A DNA stretch of 64,000 nt from Phoenix dactylifera (lineage: Eukaryota > Streptophyta > Magnoliopsida > Arecales > Arecaceae). The translations under genes and the position numbers were made by a program. The notes beneath the pieces were generated by a model, which did not search any database, was not told the origin of the DNA, and saw only the letters and a program-made list of their open reading frames with translations. The stretch is taken from the NCBI RefSeq assembly GCF_009389715.1, contig NC_052392.1, positions 30,640,592 through 30,704,591 of the forward strand, in the 5' to 3' direction. How positions within the stretch are numbered: position 1 is the stretch's first letter; each line of letters starts with the position of its first letter. Positions 11,092-23,204 of this stretch are shown here, piece after piece.

Positions 11092-11802
11092 GATTAAAAA
11101 AATGAGAACTTATAACAGCGTGTGCCTAGCTCCACTTCAATTAGATTATTATAAAAAATGTTTCATGGTGTTTGCTAACGAATAAGAAAAGTTTTTATTT
11201 TTTGGGCCTACATAATATTTTCATGAAGTGGGTGCTATAAAGTTTATTGGGCCCACATAATGTTGGAATGAAATGAGTGCTACATATTTTCTGGTTAGTA
11301 AGTATATGGATGTTTCTATTAGGATAAGCTTCGATTCATCATGGCATTACTCTTTTAAGATATTTTCCTATTTCAATTCAACAAAAGATGATTTGTTTGG
11401 AGAAGATTTGGATCACTATATATGGTGATCTCAATAAACAAAGAGATGGCTGCTTGAACATTATCCAATAACACCCTTTCTCTTGCAGTCACTCTTGTAC
11501 TTTGAATGGGGACAACTCAATGCATGGGAAGCATTGGATCTATCTTCGCTTCTTTCATTGACCATTCCTTTCTGTCTTGCAGCCACTAGGTATAAACCTC
11601 AACCTTCTCCAATTTATATATCTATATACTAGTGGAGGACAAGAAATTACAATTTTAAATACTAAAATCCAATGAAAAGGGATTTATATATTCCCACAAT
11701 TTAGAGTTTTCTCAAAAACAAATCTAGCAAGAGTGGTAAGTGGAGGTCAAGAAAAGAAAAAACCTATCGAACTTGACCTAGAATGAAAATATAGAGAATT
11801 CA
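11092..11802. other. intergenic DNA, no recognised gene
   Basis: Nothing beyond AT-rich single-copy-looking sequence is seen. Confidence 0.5.
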
Positions 11803-12181
11803 TATAACGACTAATCAGGATCTCAACCAAAAAGGATGGTTGATAGGTGTTATTTTGGTTCTTTTTCGCTATATAAGTGTGGGGCCTTACATACTTTTCT
11901 TTTTGAGCCATGATATCCTTACTAGTCTAAGTGTCCATATCTAATCAAAACTAATCACAAGCACAACAATTAACCTGTGTTAGTCCTAAAAGAGCTTGTG
12001 CTGCAATATTCTCTAGTTCACATAGGTTGTATACCCAGTCTTTTTGATGCTATATATAATAACTAAGAATCTTACACAAAAAAACTAGACAAAAGATATT
12101 GAGTTCCTTATTTCTGTGCAACCAAGATATCTCTAGTATAAACTAATGTAGGACTAAACCCATGCATGTAGGGGTCTCATG
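11803..12181 (-). mobile_element. TRIM element, degraded copy
   Basis: On the minus strand an LTR (about 12055-12181) is followed by internal sequence and a second LTR shortened by internal deletion (about 11803-11891). Landmarks shared with the better copies are AGGACTAA, CAAGATATCTCTAGTA, the internal AATCACAAGCAC block and the purine tract next to CTTACATAC. The primer-binding site is too diverged to read. Confidence 0.65.
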
Positions 12182-12577
12182 TTTTAAGTCTAACAATATT
12201 TTCTGGGCATCCTTTGCTCACTTATAATCGGCCATGCATTTACCATCACATAAGTAAGAAAAATGTGTGATCAAAATAGGGCCTTAATCTTTTTCTCCAT
12301 TATCAAGATCATCTCTTTATAGTTTGTTCTCTATTTCTCTTCGAAAGTGAGATATATTTGATCTTAGGAACACTAATGCACCAAAGCGAAGTTGGTATTT
12401 AGTTTTTCAATCTCAGGAGCCTTTATGAAAACTTGTCTAGAGAGGTTACTCGGTAATTTGTGGGGTTAGCCAAGATAATAGAAACATTTGCTAATATTCC
12501 CAATAAAGTTTCTAATATGTGAGAATTTTGACCCTTCTTGACCAAATAACACACTTAAAAATAAACTTAAACCTCCT

Positions 12578-12925
12578 CGAAAGGCCTACTTGGATTTTCC
12601 TATTGGATTGGGATGAAAATCCTATATGATTTATGGATTAGGCCAGTCCAACTGACAATAACACAGACTACATACCGGATTAGGCATGTATTCATAAAAT
12701 ACCCAAAAATAGCTTTGGAGTGGACCGACCTGAATCTTATAGGGTGAAAAAAGATCTCAGCAGGTCTTTTTTTGCTTTCTATGGGATTTGGGCCAGTCAA
12801 CTCTAAAGTTATTTTTGGATATTGTGCTTAGCCTTTGATCATGGTGGTTGTGCTGGCCCAATCTACAAATCCTATAGGATTTTCAGTCCAATTCTATGGA
12901 AAAATATAAATAGATCCTAAAAAGT
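12578..12925. mobile_element. foldback MITE
   Basis: The first 70 bases and the last 75 are inverted copies. On the left GGATGAAAATCCTATATGAT is followed by TTATGGATTAGGCCAG. The reverse complement of the right end has CTGAAAATCCTATAGGAT followed by TTGTAGATTGGGCCAG. There is no coding frame, and the size of about 350 bp fits a miniature inverted-repeat element. The exact termini and target duplication were not settled. Confidence 0.6.
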
Positions 12926-13296
12926 TTTATCTTGCTAGTTCCCACCTGCAGGAGGCTGGCATCTATCTAAAAGAGAATAAATATCAAGTGCTATCCTTTT
13001 GGGATCTAGTCTATAAACTGGGTCGGTCTAACCAAGACCACTGCCCTTTTGATTAGCTTTTCCCTATAGTATTAAAAGCTTATTTCGTGCTACCCTTGCC
13101 ACTCTAGCTAGTTTTTAAAACCACCACTGATCTGGTTCAAAGATTTTACATTGCTGGTGTATACCTGGGTCAACATATTAAGGATTTCCTTTTGGAAGGA
13201 CCATATCCACTATATCTTTGCTGCTGCCCCATTGCACCTTGCCAGCGCACAAGATCATTTATATTTACTGAGACTTAATTACTAGTCTCCTTCCCG

Positions 13297-13304
13297 TATA
13301 AAAG
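13297..13304 (+). promoter_or_regulatory. ALMT TATA box
   Basis: TATAAAAG lies 151 bases before the chosen start codon and is followed by a CT-rich stretch suitable for a transcription start and 5' untranslated region. Confidence 0.6.
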
Positions 13305-13447
13305 CTCCACCACTGGGGACTCCTCTCCTCCGTCCCACTTGCCTTTTCTCTCAAGAAAGCTTTTCCCAGACGAGCAAAAGAAGGCCCAACGAGACCATTT
13401 TCTCCTTGGTTCATTCAAACCCCCCATATCCATTAAATTCTCTCACC

Positions 13448-16400
13448 ATGGAAGTGGGTCAAGGATGCACCGATGAGATCAGTTACTTACCATGGTGGTC
13501 AAGTCTTAGCTTGGCACTGAACAAGTTCAAGGCCAAGGTGGTTGGATTGGCAAAGAAGGTGAAGAAGGTAGGAAAAGACGATCCCCGACGAGTGGTTCAT
13601 TCTTTCAAAGTAGGCTTCGCACTCTCCTTAGTTTCCCTCTTCTACTACATCTCAGCTCTATTCGCCGGCTTCAGAACATCGGCCATTTGGGCGGTGCTAA
13701 CCGTTGTGGTGGTCATGGAATATACTGTCGGTAGGTAATTCATATATATCAAGATATCTCATAGAACCAGCTGAAAGGCACACAAAAAAAAATACTGCTC
13801 ATCATCTTACTTGAATAAAAAGAGCTCTGATTCAATTTATTATTTTGATGTGCTGTTCTCTAGGTGGAACCCTGAGTAAAGGCTTAAACAGAACTTTTGC
13901 AACATTGTTGGCCGCTGCACTTGGAGTTGGTGCTCACCAGATAGCCATTCTCGCAGGGGAGAAAGGAGAGCCTTTCCTCCTTGGGCTTTTTGTGTTTCTT
14001 TTAGGTACATCATTCTATGCTTGTCTAGTACATACATACATACAGTTGCACCCAACATGCAGTATTCTATACGCAAACTGGGTATATAAGCACACATGGG
14101 TCATCAACATGCATATAGATGCATGCATATTCTTCATGTTTAAACATATGGGGGAGCCTTGTCATGTTGCATCGCTATTAAGGTGATATGAAGATATCAA
14201 CATCCGCATGGTGATGCATAACCAGTTCGCCAATGTGGTCATTCTTAGATGCATGTGGTGATTAACGTACATGATAATTGGGCCACTGGTCATGCAGCTG
14301 CAGCGGCAACGTTCTCGCGATTCATACCAGAGATCAAAGCAAGATATGACTACGGGGTGACCATATTTATACTGACATTTAGCCTGGTGGCGGTGTCGAG
14401 TAATCGAACAGTAGATGCATTTGAGCTTCTGCAGTTAGCTCATCAGAGGATCTCCACCATTGTCATTGGGGTAGCCATCTGCCTCTTGACCTCCGTCTTC
14501 ATTTGCCCTGTGTGGGCCGGGGAAGATCTCCACAAGCTTGTGGCTGCCAACTTGGAAAAGCTAGCCAGCTTCTTGGAAGGTAATACTCAAAAGTCCAGTA
14601 TCTAAAACAGAGTGGACTTACATTATGGGACATGGGTTGTATCTTTTGCACCAAAGAAGGATCCATCTTCCTTCATGCGAAGCCGCCTGCACCATTAGAT
14701 CATGCAATAGTTGCTTTGCGATCTATGCAAGCAGATAAATGGAGGAGTTAGAAATGCTTTGAGATCTATGCAGGGTGTGATCCAATGGTTAACATCGCGA
14801 AAGAAGATCGATCATTCTTTCGTGTGAATGATACAACCCTAACTCTATATTAATTATCAGGCCTAAGCCCATTTTGAAACCCATAAATGTGATTGAAGAT
14901 TCCTACTTGCTCACAATAAAAAAAAAAGGGGAGATGAAACTTCAAAACAAAAGGTAAAAATAATGACGAAAAGGGGGATAATATTGTCAGAACAAGTTTT
15001 GTTATTTTCAGAGTTATAAACTATAAGCAAATTATTATAATGTCATAAACCACTATTATTATTATTATTATTGTTGTTATTATTATTATTATTATTATTG
15101 TCATTATTATTATTATATACAGAAGGGGGCAAAGACCCGATACCACAACTATGATTTTGAAGTGTACTAAAAAGTAGAATAAATTACAAAAATCTTCCAA
15201 ATATTAGAGATAATTACGTTTATACCTAATAGTCTGAAAAAACTATACTTATATCCTTAAGATTTATTTTTGTCCAATACTTTAAATCATAACTTAGCAG
15301 AATGTCAGTCAAATTGTTAACCTTAAATAGAAAGCAAATACTATGTTAGAATTTTTTTTAAAAAATAACCAAAATAACTTTAAATGACATAACAACCATT
15401 CAAGGATATAAGAAAATGCGTACATCTTTCTGTTCATCTAAGGATAATTTTGACTTTTTATATGAGGTAAATGGTTTTATTAATGTCGTTAATTTAACTG
15501 AGTGTGGTATATATTTTTATAGACTATTAGATGTAAGTATAGTAAATATAAATATCAAGGAGGTTTTTTATAACTTACTCTAAAGAGTATTATAGCCACT
15601 TTGTAGGGCATTGATTCGAAAATAACGAAAGCAATATCATTTCACATCACAAAACAAACTTTGTAACTATGGATTTTATTGACCAAATTGGGCCCCTTTG
15701 AAGGGGACATGCTTGGGCATAAAGCTTATATGAATTAAGATATCCCATGACCAAACCATGACTAGAATCATATCTAATGCATAATATGGGTCCATATATA
15801 TTAGCTAATCAAAATGACCCTCTTGATTTACCGAGTGAATCATATCTCGGAGCAAATCCTCAACCAAATCTACTAAGGTTTAATCTTGTAATTTGGCTAA
15901 CAGAAACTAAAGTAATAGGCTTGCACATATCCTCATATATTTTCTCCATTTAAGCTCCAGCATTCTCGTCAGACTAAGGATCTAAATTTGTTCAAATTTA
16001 ATCACAAGCGCCACGATCAGCTCGTGATCAACTCAAATGGACCTGTACTGCAGTGTCTCTTAGTCCACATAGGGCATGAGCTCTTATACTATTTGTTACA
16101 ACCTATAATCTCATAAAAAAATGCTAGTCAGAAGGTATTATTTGAATTCTTTAGTTCTGCATAAGTACCTAAGATATTCCTGGTGAATAATCGATATAGG
16201 ACTAAATACACTCCTACACGGATCCTCACAATATGGAATAAAAGAAGACGATGATAATGATGTAGTCGCACTTAAAGCAAAACGAAAACCTTTGTTTTCA
16301 TTTTTTGCGTTATTGTTGATAACGAGGTATTTTTGCAGGATTGGGAGAAGTGTACTTTGGAGACAAGGTTGGAGGAGAGAGAATGGAGAGCAAATGCTTC

Positions 16401-17726
16401 CCCCAAGCTTACAAGAGTGTGCTCAATTCCAAGTCCAATGAGGAATCTCTGGTGAGTTTGCTCATCATCCGCCCCCTGCCTTCAGTGTTTGACAATAGCA
16501 TGTTCGGCTTAAAGTAGCAAGGTTGGAAGAACTGTCTTGCAAAGCAAGGGAAACAAAACTTTATCCTGACTTTATCCTAGACACATCCAAATTTTGAGCT
16601 TATGTTTATATCAAAAGATTTTTTTTTTTTTTTTTTGATGAGGCACGAGCAAGCTGGCGGTCGTAATCAAAAAAAAAAAAAAGAAGACTCCTATACATTA
16701 GTTTCCATGTGTACAGATAACAAAAGTTAATTACAAATTATTCTTAGATTGAGCTATTTCTCAATGGGAATAGGTCAGGTCCGATGCCATTAGTCAGATT
16801 ATTAAATTTGGGGCTGCCCTAACACACTTGCTTTATTTCTCAAAGGGATCCCTTTACTTATTCTGCAAGTAGCTAATGCAGGCAAATTTGGCGAGATGGG
16901 AGCCAGGACACGGCCATTTTGGGTTCCGGCATCCTTGGAAACAGTATCTGAAGGTTGGGGCTCTCAGTCGCCAGTGCGCCTATTCCATGGAGGCTCTCAT
17001 GTCCTACATCACCACTAATGAAAGGACCCAGGTATGTGCAAAAATGAAAATTCTTTCTTTTAGTGCCATTTCATTTGAACCCCTTAATTTTACAATGGAA
17101 TCCAGAACCTAGACAAGTTCCTAGCTCCTTTTATCTGGCCTCTGAAGTTTGAACCAGATCATTTGTCAGCATCATAACATCTGACAAATAGTTTGGAAAT
17201 GAGATAGGATATTCGGGGATAAGCTATCATAATCTCCAATAGATATACCCGACAACGCAGATGACTTACAGAACACTTAGTCTATGATTTGAGCTTTATT
17301 TATTCTTTGCTAAACAATTAGGCTATGCCTTTACAGACTCCTGCAGATTTAGAGCTCAGAAAAATGATCTCATCCACATGCAAGGAGATGAGTATTGAGT
17401 GTGGCAAAGCATTGAAAGAACTGGCAGCTTCCATTGGAACAATGACAACACCTGGTGTCTGCCGCCATAATATTGCCATCGCCGCAGCCACCACCACACT
17501 GAAAGCTTCGCTCTCCGAGGAGGGCATCCCCTCAATGATATTAGAAACAGCTATCACAGCATCCTTGCTCTCACAAGTAGTCCAATGTGTGCCCCAAATT
17601 GTTGCCTCTGTGGAGGAACTTGCTCGGCTTGCCCAGTTCAGGGATTGCGAGACCCTTCATAAAGCAACAGTGAAGCCTTTAACTGAAGGAGGAAGCCCTG
17701 GCGTTGTCATTACTGTAATGGAATAG
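13448..17726 (+). CDS. ALMT: aluminium-activated malate transporter (ALMT family), six exons
   Basis: Plant anion channel of the ALMT family, which carries malate and other anions across the plasma or vacuolar membrane. Exons are 13448-13730, 13864-14004, 14298-14579, 16339-16451, 16882-17031 and 17337-17726. All introns are GT-AG and the phases fit, giving 452 residues, within the family's usual length. The N-terminal half holds the hydrophobic membrane segments, including [34 protein letters not shown] and the conserved GTLSKGLNR, then [14 protein letters not shown]. The family hallmark WEP is at residues 279-281 in [11 protein letters not shown] soluble helical C-terminus follows. The start ATG has a good context (ACCATGG) and is the first in frame. 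Intron 3 (14580-16338) contains a MITE and an antisense TRIM. The transported anion and the membrane cannot be told from sequence alone. Confidence 0.93.
14634..14839. mobile_element. 206 bp MITE in ALMT intron 3
   Basis: The ends are inverted repeats of about 27 bases. The left end GGGTTGTATCTTTTGCAC pairs with the right end, whose reverse complement is GGGTTGTATCATTCACAC; both continue AAAGAA-GATC. There is no coding frame. A related fragment lies at 1587-1760. No convincing target duplication was found. Confidence 0.6.
15054..15116. repeat. (ATT)n microsatellite
   Basis: About 20 ATT units with two interruptions (GTTGTT and GTC) in ALMT intron 3. Confidence 0.9.
15895..16230 (-). mobile_element. 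TRIM element antisense within ALMT intron 3
   Basis: On the minus strand the 5' LTR is complete at 16094-16230 (137 bp, TGTGAGGATCC...TGTAACA type ends). The internal segment follows, with its AATTTAATCACAAGCGCC and AGTCCACATAGG landmarks, then a purine tract and only the first few dozen bases of the second LTR. The snRNA-type USE is degraded in this copy (AGTCCTATATCG). Confidence 0.8.
16619..16682. repeat. T18 / A14 inverted homopolymer hairpin in ALMT intron 4
   Basis: A run of 18 T (16619-16636) and a run of 14 A (16669-16682) flank 32 GC-richer bases. An intronic transcript could fold into a U-A stem. Confidence 0.7.
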
Positions 17727-19725
17727 CAGGATTATTCCGTGGATTATATATGTATGGCAGTATGGGTGTTGAGGAATCATAGTCTCACTAGGGATGATAG
17801 CGCACAGATTTTTATCATACCTTGTATGACAAATTGGGTTCCATATGATGAGTTTGTAAACTATCTCACCTTTCTAACCCAAAACAAAAACATGTTACAT
17901 TTACAATGAGAAAAATATGGCACCCATACAGTGATTCATTTTGGATTTCTAGGCTAAGTAATGGTTGTGGTCTTGATAGCTTCTTGCTGGAGAGTTTGGA
18001 AACTTGCTGAGTTTGAGTTGATATCCATTCATCAGGGTAAAGACCCCTATATACACACACCTTGTCAGCTACACAAGGTATATGCAATCAGTTGTACATG
18101 GAATGTATTTCTAGCTACATATAATTTGTAGTATCGAATATGATCTTAGCCATAATCACCAAATATCGAAATATCCTTCCTATTCACAGAAACTTTATAT
18201 ATTATTCGACTAATCCAAGAGGGCTCAGCAGTACCAGTAGAGGAGCTTGTGAGAAAGTAGTCCAGATAGCACCTGTAGCGGCTTGGCAGTTTGAAGTTTC
18301 AAACCATGTATATCAAGTGAGTAGGGAACTAAACAGATTCTGGCTTGGTTAACAACAGAAGTAAATCCATCTTCATTAGTTGATCCCAAGATCTAAATAC
18401 TTAAATAAATAATGAGTTTGTATGACTTGGTTATGTTTAAATGGTTAAGATCCACAAAGGAAGATCACATAGCTTTATGTATCTCAACATATAAACTTAT
18501 TCCTATTTTATATATATTATAGATATGGATTTATATCAAGCTGGGTCTTTGCTATGGTGCTAAAAAAAAAGTCCGTACCATAAAAAAAAGCAAATAATGC
18601 TTTATATACCTCTAAGTGCCGCAATACTAATTAGTTCAATTCATTTAATTGGGTTCAATCTGTTCTAGGTCGAGTTAGGCTATCAGGTTCAGATCTGAAT
18701 TTTTGATTTGTTTAATTAGCAGATCGATTTTTTATTTATCTTGCATCCAATGTGTCCGATATTTGATTCGATCTAACCCGAATACTATCCCTACCCATTG
18801 GTGTAAGACTTCGTGCACCTTGATCTGGATTTTTGCGAACCATCAAGTGTAAAATAAGCAATCAAATCTTCTAAGATAAATACACAGGAATAAATTAAAT
18901 TGAAAGCCTCTTAAAGTACGATGCCTTAGATTGTAGTTTAGTTATTCCATTGCTTGCAGGTTACCTGTTACCATGCTCTTTTGACAACCGATCAACCATT
19001 TCCACTGCCTTTGCCATTTGATTTATTTTTTCTTGTGATTTAAGTTTGAGTGTCAGCATTTGTAGTTTCCTGAGGTATTGTTCTATTGTTTGCAAATTCC
19101 TTCAAAACTGATATTGTGGGGGAATACACTTTTTTTCTTTTTTTTGGTGAAAATGAGAACTCCTTCAAAACAAAACTAGATTAAATTAATGCCTGAGAAA
19201 CAAACGACAAGCTTGCTCTAATATATTAGAATATGATTAGAAATATTGTATTTTTGAAAGAGGATTAAGGCCTTTCTTTTATAAATTTGCTAATATGTGT
19301 CATAAATCCAGCTTCTTTTTCTTCTTTTTTTTTAAAAAAATATTAGGGTGGGTTGTCAATTTTTTTTTTTATAATAGAGGGCGAGAGATTCTATTCTATA
19401 TATGCTAGACTTATTTATAATTAATAATTATAAAAATTATTAAAATACATAGTAATTATCAAAGAATATTTAAAATATATTAGTTATTTATATTTTTATA
19501 TTCCGAGCTAATTTGATCCAAATTTGAGCAAGCCAAGCCTAGCACAACCTAAACTCATTTCCTTCCCAAGAGAGCCAACTTTGTACGAACGGTTCAGATT
19601 TTATCAAAGACGAGTCCGCTGCTCAGACCCTGACGCCATTGGAGCCCCCCATTTAGCTCTCGAACCCTCCTCCCCAAAACCCTAATCTCCGATTCCATAA
19701 CCCCCGGCTCCCCCGATCCATCGCC
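17727..19725. other. intergenic DNA between ALMT and HDA8
   Basis: No gene is recognised. About 18620-18800 is a degenerate element with inverted GGGTT-GATC-type ends, similar to 24488-24716. 19125-19150 and 19320-19370 are T-rich. The last 150 bases become GC-rich toward the HDA8 start. Confidence 0.5.
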
Positions 19726-22700
19726 ATGACTCCGCGATCCTCTTCTCCTCCTCCCGATCTCATCCACGTCTTCTGGCACGAGGGCATGCTCGCCCACGAC
19801 GCCGGCACCGGCGTCTTCGACACCGGCATCGACCCTGGTTTCCTCGAGGTCTTGGAGAAGCATCCGGAGAACGCGGACCGGGTAAGGAACATGGTCTCTA
19901 TCCTCCGCAAAGGCCCCATCGCCCCCTTCATCTCGTGGCACTCTGGTCGGCCCGCCCACGTCTCCGAGCTCCTCTCTTTTCACTCCCCAGGTGATCCATT
20001 TGTTTTGGATTGAAAGAAGGATAGTTTGCCATTTTTGTCCTTTTGGTTTAAAATTAGTTTTTTGTGATTTTTTATGCTCAAAGATTTGATTTTTTTTTTT
20101 TATAGTTGCGAGGGTCGAAGCTCCAAAGTGTTCCACTTGCTAGATTGTTACTGAAGTTAGTCCAATAAAAGCGAGAGGAAATGGAAAGTTACCATCTTTT
20201 TAGGTAACAATTTGTGGAAGCAAGTTTGTGTCGTCAGGATAGTGGAAGCTTGGGCATTATAGTTACCTTAGACAAAGTCTTGAGGCACTGAAACATAGAT
20301 TGTGCACTCCCCTCCCTCTCATGCAATGTATATATCTTCATCACTAGGATGGTAGTATATATATGGGAAAGAAAGAAAGAGATTTTGAGTGTTTGGTTAT
20401 TTATTTATGCACATATCTATGCTTTATATATTTATTTAACCAAAAAAAAAAAGATATCAACCAGGGTTTTTGAAGGTTCAAATGCCGCAGTTTGAAGTAC
20501 AACTGAATATGACATCCACTGTCTAATTCAATTTTCCCTTCTGATAAGAACAAAGAGAGCAAAAACGTTTCTTGCCTTAACAGAATTCAAAGGTTATCTG
20601 ATGTATCAAAACTAAAATCATGCCATTTACCAATTATATTGACGTGGAGGTGTCTCCAGTTCTAACATCTTCTCCCTTAAACGTTAGCTGGTTGAGTTTC
20701 ATATTTTATATGTCAGAATGCACAGAGGGTGTACAAAGCATTTGCCTGAAATTGTGCAACTTTTGTGATATGTTGATGTAGTAATGGCCCAAGCCTAGTA
20801 CTTGCTTCCATAAAATCACTTTTTTTTTGTTTTCAAATTCATATGTCAGAATACATAGAGGAACTTGCACAAGCCAATGGAGCTGGAAGCAAAGAGCTCT
20901 GTGCTGGAACTTTTCTGAACCCTGGGTCCTGGGGTGCTGCCCTTCTGGCTGCTGGAACCACATTATCAGCAATGAAGTATATATTAGATGGACACGGGAA
21001 GCTTGCTTATGCTTTAGTACGTCCGCCTGGTCATCATGCACAGCCTTGTCAAGCTGATGGTTACTGCTTTCTAAATAATGCTGGGCTTGCAGTACAACTT
21101 GCTCTAGATTCTGGCTTCAGAAAGGTTGCCGTAATTGACATTGATGTCCATTATGGCAATGGCACAGCTGAAGGATTTTATCGCTCAGATAATGTTCTTA
21201 CTATCTCCCTTCACATGAATCATGGTTCCTGGGGTCCATCACATCCTCAGAGTGGCTCCATTAATGAAGTTGGTGAAAGCAATGGATTTGGGTACAATCT
21301 GAATATTCCTTTACCTAATGGAACAGGGGATGAAGGGTATGCATATGCAATGAAAGAATTGGTTTCTCCAGCTGTTCAAGTATTCGAACCCATGCTAATT
21401 GTTTTGGTTGTTGGTCAGGATTCTAGTGCGGTAAGTTGATTTCATGCCTGTGTCATTTTGGTATTCTTGTGCACATTTTTAAAGTGTGGACATTCACTTC
21501 TGCAGCCATGACAAATTCAGAATATGTGCTAAAAGCTACAGTCATGATCCTGAATTACCTTTACAAAGATAAGAATAGAATTGTATAACATAGCCATTTT
21601 TAACGCTAATGTATCCAATTACCTTTTTTAGTATATCTAGTATGCTTTAGGAGGGACTGTTGTTTCTTGTCTTCTTCAGGCCATCAAGTTATTTAAGCTT
21701 TCGCTGTTGTAAGCATAGACCTTTTTTCATTTCAATAGGAAGACTTGTCTGTCCTTTCATAAATTGTTTGCTCTGTTATTGTATTTAAGTATCAATTATC
21801 TATTTATCTGTGCCAATATGGATATCTGAATATGTTTTTTTTAATGAGTTCATCTTTGGTAAAATAAAGATTTCCTTTGTTGACTTCTCTCTTGCTTCAG
21901 TTTGATCCAAATGGAAGGCAATGCCTGACAATGGAAGGTTACAGGAAGATTGGGCAAATTGTTCGCAGATTGGCTGATACCTCTACCGATGGATGCATCC
22001 TGATTGTTCAGGAAGGAGGGTATCATGTAACATACTCAGCTTACTGTCTCCATGCAACACTAGAAGGTGTTCTTAAACTTCCAGCTCCGCTACTATCAGA
22101 CCCTATTGCTTATTACCCTGAGGACAAGGCATACACTGTCAAAGTTGTTGATGCCATCAAGAAATATTGGAAAGAATCCATTCCATTCTTGAAGGATCTT
22201 TACAGAGGTATGCATGTTTTGTATATTCTCATTCCTTAGCAGACTAGTTTGCACTGTCATATTTTACCTGCACGAAATTCTAGACTGTTATGACAGATTT
22301 ATGCAGGGTAAAGAAAGGCAGTTCATATCTTCTCAATACTGTAGGTTCATGTGCACTCAAAGTTGCTCAAATTGGTTTCAATTTTCAAGTATTATATCCT
22401 ATTCTAGAGAGTTATAGTGCTGTAGCTTTTCTTCTTGCAATTGAAGGCCCATGTATATAGTAATATGCTTCTGACTCATTTCCCTAGAACTAATTTGATC
22501 TCAGCACAAGAAGTAGTCTGCCTTTGCATATCTGATTGAGGATTTGCATCTCGACTTTTAATATGGTTCAAATTAGAGTTACAATGCAAAATGTTTGGAA
22601 ACATTAGAAAAGAGGTACTGGGGGCCTTAATCCCTTAGAAATTTTGGATAGCATGCATGAAAAGGATTTGTAATGTTTGTATTAGTTCTGAATTCATCAC

Positions 22701-23204
22701 ATAATCTTTACTATGTACAAGGCAAATGTGAAATGGCCAGCATGGCTGGATATATGCATCCAGTGCACCTTTAAAAAGGATAGGTCAATATGATTCAGGC
22801 ACCTTTTTTTGTGTGTGTGGGTGTGCTCTAACATGTGTGTCTGCAGTAAAGTAGATCAAGTGTGGAGTGCTACTTGCTTTGACTTCCCAATGATACTATG
22901 AACAATATACCTGTTTCCTGTCCATTATGTATTATTTGAATTATTTCTTAGGGTTTTTATTTGCCATTAGATGAATTGTTCCCTTAAGGTGGACCACTAG
23001 TAATTCATCTAAGGCTGGGTGTTTTATCAGAGCATCATGGACTAATGGAAGTTAAATTGCATCTATACCATTAGAGGTGTCCATTCATATTTCATAAGAA
23101 TTACTATTTTCTCTTGTAACATATTTGATTAGATGTTGTATGCATTTGGTTGTACATATTGGTAGGCTCTTTTCCACTGAACAATTTTTCTTTTGACAGA
23201 TTAA
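19726..23204 (+). CDS. HDA8: histone deacetylase 8-like, class II, four exons
   Basis: Zinc-dependent lysine deacetylase of the RPD3/HDA1 superfamily, closest in my recollection to Arabidopsis HDA8. Exons are 19726-19990, 20850-21430, 21901-22207 and 23200-23204. Splice sites are GT-AG and phases fit, for 385 residues; the Arabidopsis protein is about 377. Catalytic features: RPPGHH with the histidine pair at 150-151, DIDVHYGNGT with metal ligands Asp187 and His189, GQDSSAFDP with the probable third ligand Asp279, and EGGYH with the active-site tyrosine at 323. The last exon would add only the end of an Asp codon and a TAA, so the C-terminus is ...FLKDLYRD. If that tiny exon is wrong, reading into the intron gives eleven extra residues and a stop at 22237-22239. 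No transit peptide is obvious. Substrates and compartment are not shown by sequence. Confidence 0.92.

Noticed and set aside
13406-13447. Upstream extension of ALMT exon 1
   Set aside because: It would start at a TTG; the ATG at 13448 has a good context and family-like N-terminus.
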